This document shows positions 1-4,981 of a DNA stretch of 5,427 nucleotides, piece by piece. Source of the DNA: Gemmatimonadaceae bacterium (GTDB lineage: Bacteria; Gemmatimonadota; Gemmatimonadetes; Gemmatimonadales; Gemmatimonadaceae); contig JALOPO010000306.1 in NCBI GenBank assembly GCA_025453855.1, forward strand, positions 1-5,427, given 5' to 3'. Numbering within the stretch: the first letter of the stretch is position 1; each line of letters begins with the position of its first letter. The notes beneath the pieces were generated by a model that searched no databases, had not been told where the DNA came from, and saw nothing but the letters and a program-made list of their open reading frames with translations. The position numbers were made by a program, and so were the translations under genes.

Positions 1-270
1 ATCGAGGAGCGGAGCGTGCTCGGCGTCGAGGGGCCGATCTGGTCGGAGACGGTGATGCGGCGCGACGAGTTCGAGTTCCTCGTCTTCCCGCGCCTCGTGG
101 CGCTGGCCGAGGTGGGGTGGTCGCCGATGCGCGTGCGCGGGTGGGAAGGGTTCCGCACGCGGCTCGGTGCGCACGGGCCGCGGCTGCAGGCGCTGGGCGT
201 GAACTTCTACCGTGCGCCCGAGGTCGACTGGGCGCCGTCGTCGGGGCGGCGGGTCACGCCCGTGCCCTGA
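1..270 (+). CDS. Beta-N-acetylhexosaminidase, GH20 family (C-terminal fragment)
   Basis: This is the last 89 codons of a gene whose start lies left of the window; the frame is open from base 1 to the TGA at 268-270. GH20 enzymes remove terminal N-acetylglucosamine or N-acetylgalactosamine from chitin oligomers, glycans or wall fragments, using the substrate acetamido group as nucleophile. The fragment carries the end of the (beta/alpha)8 barrel. VLGVEGPIWSET (window residues 6-17) matches the family block in which the Trp (W14) and Glu (E16) contact the sugar in the -1 site. FPRLVALAEVGWSP (residues 29-42) is the conserved last-helix block. The tail, LGVNFYRAPEVDW (residues 65-77), is a common GH20 ending. 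The catalytic Asp-Glu pair is upstream and not visible, so activity cannot be judged. It converges on the peptidase gene, leaving 27 bp. Family assignment is firm; substrate is unknown. Confidence 0.9.
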   Translation: MEERSVLGVEGPIWSETVMRRDEFEFLVFPRLVALAEVGWSPMRVRGWEGFRTRLGAHGPRLQALGVNFYRAPEVDWAPSSGRRVTPVP

Positions 271-273
271 GCG

Positions 274-286
274 GCGCGCCACGCGC
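274..286. terminator. Weak hairpin between convergent genes
   Basis: The 27 bp between the GH20 and peptidase stop codons contains GCGCG-CCA-CGCGC, a 5-bp perfect inverted repeat with a 3-nt loop. It could help end transcription from both sides. No T-run follows on either strand, and short GC palindromes are common by chance in DNA this rich in G and C, so this is only a candidate. Confidence 0.2.
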
Positions 287-297
287 GCGGTACGTCG

Positions 298-2286
298 TCA
301 GCGTCGCGGCCAGCGATCGTTCGCGCGATCGAGGTCGGGGAGGCGACGCTCGGCGTCGAGCTCGAGCTGCGTGATGCCGCGCATGTCGGGGAGCGCGAGC
401 ACGAGGCCGTCGCGACCGGCGGCGCGGAGCGCGGCGGCGGTGACGGGGAGGCGCGTGACGCTCCCGTCGCGCCGCGTGACGGCGAGCGTCGTCGAGAGCG
501 CGGCGCGCCCCGGCGTCGTGATGCGCACCACGGCGGTGTCGCCACGCACGTCGACATCGTCGATCGCGAGGTCGAGCCACCCCGTGCCGTAGAGCCACTC
601 GGTCGCGAAGGCATCGCGCTGGTCGCCCGCGGCGGCGAAGACGAGGCGCACGAAGTCGGGCGGGTACGGGTGCCGGCCGCCGCGCCACGCCTGACCATAC
701 TGCCGCAGGCCGGCCACCAGCGCGCTGTCGCCGTACTCGAGCGCGAAGGCGCGCAGGGCGACCACCGGGCGTTCGTACGCCGCGACCGTGTAGGTGAGCG
801 TCGAGCGGAAGTGGTCGCTGGCATGGAGCACCGACTCCTCGCCGCCGCTGCGCGCCACCATGCGCCAGTACTCCGGCACGCCGTCCACATCGTCGTCGCG
901 CCCCGTCTCGCCGCGCAGCGCGACGCGCTCGAGCCAGCTCGCGAGCCCCTCGTCCATCCACGCGAAGCGGCGCTCGTCGCTCCCCACGTCCATGGGGAAC
1001 CACATGTGCGCGACCTCGTGCGCGATGACGGTGAAGAGCTCGCGCGCATCGCCGGCGGTGACGACGGTGAGCGCGGGATACTCCATGCCCCCCTCGACGA
1101 CGCCCTCCACGGCGGTCATCTGCCGCGCGGGGTAGGGCCAGAGGTAGCGCGAGAAGCGCTCGATGCTCACGCGCACGTAGTCCGCGGCCCGCCGCCACTC
1201 GCGGCGATCGGGGCGATAGAGCGCCTGCACGAGCACGGTGTCGGTGCCGCCACCGGTGCGCGGGACGAGCGCGATGCCGGCGTCCCAGACCACGGCGCGA
1301 CTGGCGTAGAAGGCGAAGTCGCGCACGCCGGTGGCGGTGAAGCGCCACGTGAGGCGCTCGCCCGGAAGCGTGGCGGTGCCCGCGCGCCGCTCCTCGTCGC
1401 GCACGACCGGGATCGGCGAGAGCGAGCGCATGGCCTGTGCGAGCCGGTCGCGCACCGCGGGGCGCAGCACGTCGGCGGCATTGCGCAGCGTGCCGCTCGC
1501 CGCCACCAGCATCCCGCCCGGCACGACGACGGTGACGTCGTAGTCGGCGGGATCCATGTAGAACTCGCCGGTGGCGAGATACGGGTCGGCCTGCCACCCC
1601 GCGACGTCGTCGTAGACGGCGAACTGCGGATACCAGTAGCCGAGCATGAAGACGCCGCCCTCCTGTCCCATGCGCGGTGCACCGCGCGGGATCACGAAGC
1701 GCCAGCGCGCGAGCAGCTCCACCGAGTCGCCGGGGGCGAGGGGGTGCGCGAGCGGGAGCGTGGCGACCGTCCCATCGATGGCCAGCGCTCGATCGCGCGT
1801 CGCCTCGGCCTCGGTCGCGCACGCGGGCGCGGGTGCACCGCGCCAGGCCGCACCGCCGGCGCGTGCCACGCAGAGCGCTTCCACCGTGACGCCGCCGGTG
1901 ACCGGGACGCGTTCGGTGGAGGGTGCGCCGCGCGCGAGCGTGTCGGGCGAGCGATTGAGATAGCGCAGCGTGCCGCGCCCGGCGAGCGTGGCGCTCGCGG
2001 GGTCGAGCGTGGCGTGCAGGCGATAGCGGGCGCCCTGCGTGAACAGCTTCGGTCCCGGACGTCCGTCCTGGCTGCGCGTGCCGCGCGCGACGGCCGCGCT
2101 CCACAGCGAGTCGACCGCCGCCACGACGCGCGTACCGGTGAGCGGCGCGGGGCCGCGGGCGAGCGTGTCACTGCTGCGCGGCCCCGCCGCTGCGGGTGGT
2201 GACGCGGCGACGGCTTGCGCCGGGAGGGGCGCCGCGGCGAGGAGCAGCCCGACGGCGAGGGACGACGGAAGGAGCGAGGGGCGCAC
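298..2286 (-). CDS. Exported M1-family zinc metallopeptidase (aminopeptidase-like)
   Basis: A 662-residue protein predicted to release N-terminal residues from peptides outside the cytoplasm. The GTG at 2286 was chosen because it puts a compact signal peptide at the N-terminus: R2, a hydrophobic core at about 5-20, and a likely cut after AQA (23-25). An Ala/Pro-rich linker (about 26-50) follows, then a beta-rich N-terminal domain containing GYWYPQFAVYDD (216-227). The thermolysin-like core has GGMEYP (399-404), a variant of the M1 exopeptidase GxMEN motif. It also has HEVAH (423-427) and, exactly 18 residues later, E446 in WMDEG, giving zinc ligands H423, H427 and E446 with E424 catalytic. 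Y504 in AAYERP is the likely transition-state Tyr. The tail is a short beta-type domain (about 565-662) ending DLDRANDRWPRR. C139 and C156 might form a disulfide. No clear Shine-Dalgarno precedes the GTG. Family is near certain; specificity is unknown because of the motif variant. Confidence 0.93.
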   Translation of the reverse strand: MRPSLLPSSLAVGLLLAAAPLPAQAVAASPPAAAGPRSSDTLARGPAPLTGTRVVAAVDSLWSAAVARGTRSQDGRPGPKLFTQGARYRLHATLDPASATLAGRGTLRYLNRSPDTLARGAPSTERVPVTGGVTVEALCVARAGGAAWRGAPAPACATEAEATRDRALAIDGTVATLPLAHPLAPGDSVELLARWRFVIPRGAPRMGQEGGVFMLGYWYPQFAVYDDVAGWQADPYLATGEFYMDPADYDVTVVVPGGMLVAASGTLRNAADVLRPAVRDRLAQAMRSLSPIPVVRDEERRAGTATLPGERLTWRFTATGVRDFAFYASRAVVWDAGIALVPRTGGGTDTVLVQALYRPDRREWRRAADYVRVSIERFSRYLWPYPARQMTAVEGVVEGGMEYPALTVVTAGDARELFTVIAHEVAHMWFPMDVGSDERRFAWMDEGLASWLERVALRGETGRDDDVDGVPEYWRMVARSGGEESVLHASDHFRSTLTYTVAAYERPVVALRAFALEYGDSALVAGLRQYGQAWRGGRHPYPPDFVRLVFAAAGDQRDAFATEWLYGTGWLDLAIDDVDVRGDTAVVRITTPGRAALSTTLAVTRRDGSVTRLPVTAAALRAAGRDGLVLALPDMRGITQLELDAERRLPDLDRANDRWPRR

Positions 2287-2309
2287 GGCGATGGAGCGGC
2301 GGACGCGAA

Positions 2310-2338
2310 GACGGGCGTCGCGACCTGCGACGCCCGTC
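2310..2338. other. Perfect 12-bp inverted repeat (stem-loop) upstream of the peptidase gene
   Basis: GACGGGCGTCGC (2310-2321) and GCGACGCCCGTC (2327-2338) are exact reverse complements around a 5-nt loop, so RNA from either strand can form a very stable hairpin. It lies 62 nt after the stop of the 76-residue gene and 24 nt before the peptidase GTG. It could be a terminator for the upstream gene, a 5' stem protecting or controlling the peptidase mRNA, or a protein-binding palindrome. On the minus strand the bases after the stem are TTCGCG, not a T-run, which weakens the intrinsic-terminator reading. Confidence 0.75.
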
Positions 2339-2369
2339 CATGATAGCCCGCGACCTGCACCGATGCCCG
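2319..2369 (-). repeat. Tandem pair of direct repeats, core GCAGGTCGCG
   Basis: Read on the minus strand, the core GCAGGTCGCG occurs at 2358-2349 and again at 2328-2319, exactly 30 bp apart or about three helical turns. Similarity extends upstream of each core: CGGGCATC plus three extra bases in the first copy, CGGGCGTC in the second. The copies span 2349-2369 and 2319-2336. The second copy overlaps the loop and one arm of the stem-loop. A TATCAT hexamer lies between the copies. This layout is what a paired operator would look like, but binding is inference. Confidence 0.5.
2340..2345 (-). promoter_or_regulatory. Candidate -10 element for the peptidase gene
   Basis: TATCAT on the minus strand, inside GCTATCATGG, differs from TATAAT at one base and stands out in GC-rich DNA. 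Transcription would begin near 2333, about 47 nt before the GTG start and inside the first arm of the stem-loop. No good TTGACA-like hexamer lies 16-18 bp upstream. A similar GCTATGATGG sits upstream of deoA on the same strand. Confidence 0.35.
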
Positions 2370-2399
2370 CCACGCGCCGTCGGCGCGCGACGGTGCCGA

Positions 2400-2630
2400 T
2401 CAGCGACCGGCCCTGGCCCCGCGCCAGAGCTGGCGGAAGAAGGCGAGCGCGACGGAGATGATCGCCAGCATGATGATCCCGACGCTGATGCGCGACACGT
2501 CCGACGAGCCGCGATCGAGGCCGGCGGTCGACGGGGTGACGGGTGTCATGATGCCGACGAAGAGCACGATGAAGAAGAGCGCCGCACCGGCGGCGACACC
2601 CAGCGCGGCGAAGGCCTGCAGCTTGCGCAT
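2400..2630 (-). CDS. Small membrane protein with two predicted helices, function unknown
   Basis: A 76-residue protein starting at ATG 2630 that I do not recognise as a named family. Two hydrophobic segments are clear: about residues 6-28 (AFAALGVAAGAALFFIVLFV at its core) and about 49-66 (SVGIIMLAIISVALAFF). A 20-residue polar Ser/Thr/Asp-containing loop joins them. Basic residues cluster at both ends (R2, K3; R66, R70, R73, R76), so by the positive-inside rule both termini should be cytoplasmic with the loop outside. Codons use G or C at third positions like the neighbours, and the alternation of polar and hydrophobic blocks is hard to explain as chance. No Shine-Dalgarno is visible before the ATG. 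It lies 151 bp after deoA and 113 bp before the peptidase gene, all on the minus strand, so co-transcription is possible but not implied. No function is proposed. Confidence 0.7.
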   Translation of the reverse strand: MRKLQAFAALGVAAGAALFFIVLFVGIMTPVTPSTAGLDRGSSDVSRISVGIIMLAIISVALAFFRQLWRGARAGR

Positions 2631-2655
2631 CGGTCAGGACTCGAGGTGAGGAGCC

Positions 2656-2672
2656 GGCCGGAACCACCGGCC
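2656..2672. repeat. Small inverted repeat upstream of the 76-residue gene
   Basis: GGCCGG-AACCA-CCGGCC forms a 6-bp perfect stem with a 5-nt loop. It lies 26 nt before the ATG of the small membrane protein and 110 nt after the deoA stop. It could be part of a deoA terminator, a leader structure, or chance. The rest of the 151 bp gap (2631-2781) shows only a C7 run at 2762-2768 and no clear promoter. Confidence 0.3.
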
Positions 2673-2781
2673 ACGGGCGCGCGGGGCGCCGGACGGGTGG
2701 GAATCTCTCCGGCCCGGGCACGCACGGGAAGGGCGGCATGGCCGCGTCGCGCGCGTCCCCGCCCCCCCGGACCGCACCGGC

Positions 2782-4110
2782 CTACAGCGCGGCGACGCCG
2801 GCGGTCGTGATGCGGTGCGTGACCCACGGCAGCGGCGGCGCCACGAGCGCCTCGTCGATCGTGATCGCCGCCTGCAGGCGCGCGCGCGCATCGGCGAGCG
2901 CGTCGTGCGTGCGCGCGTGGATCACGGCCAGCGGCTCCCCCGCGCGGACCGTGTCGCCCACGCGCACGCGGAAGACGACGCCGACCGCGGGATCGACGGC
3001 GTCCTCGGCCCGGGTGCGGCCACCGCCGAGCGCGATGATGGCATGGCCGACGGGACGCGGCGCGATGCCGGTGACGATGCCATCGCGTGGCGCGACGAGG
3101 TCGCCGAGCACCGGCGCGGTGGGGAGGCGCGCGGGATCGTCGAGGACGCGCACGTCGCCACCCTGTGCAGCGACGATCGTGCGGAAGCGCGCGAGTGCCG
3201 CCCCGCTGGTGATCGCGGCGCCAAGCTCGGCGCGCGCCGTCGGCACGTCGAGCGACGGGCGCGCGAGGCGCAGCATCTCGATGGCGAGCGCCTCGGTGAC
3301 GGTCCACAGGTCCGCCGGCCCAGCACCGTGCAGCACGTCGAGGCACTCGCGCAGCTCGAGCGCGTTGCCGCACGCCTGGCCGAGCGGGCGATCCATGGCG
3401 GTGACGAGCGCGACGACCTCCACCCCCGCGCCGTGGCCGATGTCGACCATCGTGCGCGCGAGCGCGAGGCCGCGCTCGAGTTCCGGGAGGAAGGCGCCGC
3501 TCCCGCGCTTCACGTCGAGCACGAGCCCGGTGAGCCCCTCGGCCAGCTTCTTGGACATGATGCTGGCGGCGATGAGCGGGATGCACTCGACCGTCGCCGT
3601 GGCATCGCGGAGCGCGTAGAGCGTGCGATCGGCGGGAGCGATCTCGCCGGTCTGGCCGATGAGGGCGCAGCCGAGGGTGGCCAGCTGCCGCTGCGCCTCC
3701 TCGAGCGAGAGCCCGGTGCGGAAGCCGGGGATGCTCTCGAGCTTGTCGAGCGTTCCGCCGGTGTGCCCGAGCCCGCGGCCGCTCATCATCGGCACCGTCA
3801 CGCCGCAGGCGGCGAGGAGCGGGGCGAGGACGAGCGAGGTCTTGTCGCCGACGCCGCCGGTGGAGTGCTTGTCGATCCATGCGCCCGCGCCCGCCGGCCG
3901 CGCGAGCGTGCGCCCGGAGCCGAGCATGGCCCGGGTGAGGGCGCGCGTCTCGGCATCGTCGAGCCCGCGGAAGTAGATCGCCATGAGGAGCGCGGCGAGC
4001 TGGTAGTCGGGTGCACTGCGATCGGCGGCGACGTGCGCGACGAAGTGCCATTCGTCGGCGGACAGGCGACCGCCGTCGCGCTTGCGCTCGATGAGATCGC
4101 GCAGGATCAT
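2782..4110 (-). CDS. deoA: Thymidine / pyrimidine-nucleoside phosphorylase (NP-II family)
   Basis: A complete 442-residue cytoplasmic salvage enzyme that splits thymidine (and perhaps uridine or deoxyuridine) with phosphate into base and (deoxy)ribose 1-phosphate. Length and start (MILRDLIERKRDGG) fit the family, usually about 430-440 residues. An N-terminal helical domain is followed by the phosphate-binding KHSTGGVGD (81-89) and the family signature SGRGLGHTGGTLDKLE (110-125). Pyrimidine-site residues R168 (YALRD), S183 and K187 (AASIMSKK) match E. coli DeoA R171, S186 and K190 with a constant offset of three. K81/H82 match K84/H85. The C-terminal pyrimidine-phosphorylase domain (about 340-420) has GGGRTRAEDAVD and LAVIHAR. 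M108 occupies the position where, as I recall, E. coli thymidine phosphorylase has Met and Bacillus Pdp has Lys, which favours thymidine. Its start is 6 bp from that of the divergent repeat-protein gene. No Shine-Dalgarno is visible. No deoB, deoC or deoD is in view. Confidence 0.96.
   Translation of the reverse strand: MILRDLIERKRDGGRLSADEWHFVAHVAADRSAPDYQLAALLMAIYFRGLDDAETRALTRAMLGSGRTLARPAGAGAWIDKHSTGGVGDKTSLVLAPLLAACGVTVPMMSGRGLGHTGGTLDKLESIPGFRTGLSLEEAQRQLATLGCALIGQTGEIAPADRTLYALRDATATVECIPLIAASIMSKKLAEGLTGLVLDVKRGSGAFLPELERGLALARTMVDIGHGAGVEVVALVTAMDRPLGQACGNALELRECLDVLHGAGPADLWTVTEALAIEMLRLARPSLDVPTARAELGAAITSGAALARFRTIVAAQGGDVRVLDDPARLPTAPVLGDLVAPRDGIVTGIAPRPVGHAIIALGGGRTRAEDAVDPAVGVVFRVRVGDTVRAGEPLAVIHARTHDALADARARLQAAITIDEALVAPPLPWVTHRITTAGVAAL
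4082..4110 (+). promoter_or_regulatory. Speculative promoter for a leaderless RMDN-like transcript
   Basis: TTGCGC (4082-4087), a 17-bp spacer and GATCAT (4105-4110) sit so that transcription would begin at about 4117, the ATG itself. The hexamers match the consensus only 3/6 and 4/6. The placement is the main support. It lies wholly within the first codons of deoA on the other strand. An AGGA at 4103-4106, with a 10-nt gap to the ATG, is an alternative weak ribosome site. Confidence 0.15.
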
Positions 4111-4116
4111 CGGGGA

Positions 4117-4893
4117 ATGACTCAAGCTCGGTGGATCCGCGGGCTGCTGACGGCCGTCCTGGTCGTCGTCGCCCGTCCGGCGCAGTCGCAGGACGTGGCC
4201 GCCATCATAGCGGAAGGCGAGCGCGAGCGCGCATCGCTCGACAACCCGGGGGCGCTCGCGGTCTTCGAGCGGGGGCTCGTGTCGGCGCCGTCGAGCTACG
4301 AGCTGCTCTGGCGCGCGTCGCGCGAGGCCGCCGACCTGGGCGAGTCGACGGCGAGTGCGGCGCAGCGCACCACGCTCTACACGCGCGGGGAGCAGTACGC
4401 GCGACGCGCGGTGACGGCCAATCCCGCCGGGGCCGATGGCCATGCGATGCTCGCCATCGCGCTGGGGCGGACGGCACTCAGCGTCGGGGTGCGCGAGCGG
4501 GTGCGGTTCGCGAAGGACGTGCGCGCCGAGTGCCTGGCGGCGCTCAAGGCCGATCCCGACCACGCCGCGGCGCTGCACGTGCTCGGCGTCTGGCACGCGG
4601 AGATCATGCGACTGAGCGGGATCGCCCGCTTCACGGCGCGCACCTTCCTGGGCGGTGCCGTGTTCAGCGAGGCGAGCTGGGGCGAGGCGCAGCGACTGCT
4701 CGAGCGGGCGGTGGCGGTCGATCCGCAGCGCATCACGCACCGGCTCGACCTGGCGAGGATCTACGTGGACACGAAGCAGCCGGCGAAGGCGCGCGCCACC
4801 TGCCAGGCGGTGGCGCGCATGCCGGTGTTCGAGTACCACGACGCGCGCTACCAGCGCGAGTGCGCGGCGCTGCTCGCCACGCTGGGCGACTGA
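4117..4893 (+). CDS. Exported helical-repeat (TPR-like) protein resembling the RMDN/PTPIP51 family
   Basis: A 258-residue protein. The ATG at 4117 gives a signal peptide: R5 and R8, a hydrophobic core about 9-19, and a cut near RPAQSQ (20-25). No lipobox is seen. The mature part is Ala-rich paired helices of TPR type, with typical helix-closing ...ANP, ...ADPDHAAALHVLG and ...AVDPQRITHRLDLARIYV. The block HVLGVWHAEIMRLS (154-167), then ARFTARTFLGG (170-180), then GEAQRLLERAVAVDP (189-203), follows the order of the eukaryotic regulator-of-microtubule-dynamics proteins RMDN1-3: LGRW, a Leu-Ser helix, an F-G turn, then EEAL...KA...P. I recognise this from memory; it is not a search result. RMDN3/PTPIP51 uses this fold at membrane contact sites and is reported to bind lipids. 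Here a periplasmic scaffold or lipid-binding role is only inference. There are no catalytic motifs. It diverges from deoA and is followed 88 bp later by ligA on the same strand. Confidence 0.88.
   Translation: MTQARWIRGLLTAVLVVVARPAQSQDVAAIIAEGERERASLDNPGALAVFERGLVSAPSSYELLWRASREAADLGESTASAAQRTTLYTRGEQYARRAVTANPAGADGHAMLAIALGRTALSVGVRERVRFAKDVRAECLAALKADPDHAAALHVLGVWHAEIMRLSGIARFTARTFLGGAVFSEASWGEAQRLLERAVAVDPQRITHRLDLARIYVDTKQPAKARATCQAVARMPVFEYHDARYQRECAALLATLGD
4204..4209 (-). promoter_or_regulatory. Candidate -10 element for deoA
   Basis: TATGAT on the minus strand, inside GCTATGATGG, differs from TATAAT at one base. It lies within the coding sequence of the divergent repeat-protein gene, about 95 bp upstream of the deoA ATG, which would give a leader of roughly 85-90 nt. 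No matching -35 is seen at 16-18 bp. The main support is strand, position and resemblance to the GCTATCATGG upstream of the peptidase gene. Confidence 0.25.
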
Positions 4894-4897
4894 CGAC

Positions 4898-4935
4898 GGC
4901 GCCGCTTGTACGGTCGACCGGCGCGGCGCGGCGCC
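4898..4935. other. Nested palindromes between the repeat-protein gene and ligA
   Basis: GGCGCCGC (4898-4905) and GCGGCGCC (4928-4935) are exact reverse complements. Between them sits a perfect 10-bp palindrome, CGGTCGACCG (4911-4920). The outer pair starts 4 nt after the repeat-protein stop codon, so it could form a terminator stem, although no T-run follows. The inner palindrome could be an operator. The rest of the 88 bp gap holds only the candidate -10 described separately. Confidence 0.4.
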
Positions 4936-4949
4936 CCGATGCGCACGCG

Positions 4950-4955
4950 TAGATT
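4950..4955 (+). promoter_or_regulatory. Candidate -10 element for ligA
   Basis: TAGATT, a 4/6 match to TATAAT, is the only AT-rich hexamer in the gap before ligA. It would start transcription near 4962, leaving about a 20-nt leader without a Shine-Dalgarno. No consensus -35 is present at the right distance, where the sequence is GC-only. Tentative. Confidence 0.3.
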
Positions 4956-4981
4956 CGTCGCCGACCATCCACCGCCCCCGC

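Noticed and set aside
314..331. CGATCG at 314-319 and 326-331, resembling a hairpin at the 3' end of the peptidase gene
   Set aside because: Each hexamer is itself a palindrome, so the pairing is automatic. Both lie within conserved-looking coding sequence (RANDRW region), and no T-run follows.
254..2104. A second long minus-strand frame overlapping the peptidase gene
   Set aside because: The translation is Arg/Ala/His-rich with no domains. It is an out-of-frame shadow of the peptidase.
1922..2170. Repeated DTLARG in the peptidase N-terminal region (residues 40-45 and 115-120), with similar DNA around it
   Set aside because: Six residues in an Ala/Gly/Arg-rich protein with GC-limited codons can recur by chance, and the flanks do not align further.
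670..2202. A 510-codon open frame on the plus strand opposite the peptidase gene
   Set aside because: It is antisense to a gene with intact zinc-site motifs, and its translation is rich in Arg, Ala, Gly and His without recognisable motifs. Long antisense frames are expected where third positions are nearly all G or C, because stop codons become rare.
2733..2745. GCGGC-ATG-GCCGC inverted repeat downstream of deoA as a terminator
   Set aside because: A 5-bp GC stem with no T-run is expected by chance in this composition, and nothing else supports it.
2815..4116. Upstream in-frame extension of the RMDN-like gene, open across the whole of deoA on the opposite strand
   Set aside because: The extension is low-complexity antisense translation. 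The internal ATG at 4117 is followed directly by a good signal peptide, which would not work in the middle of a longer protein.
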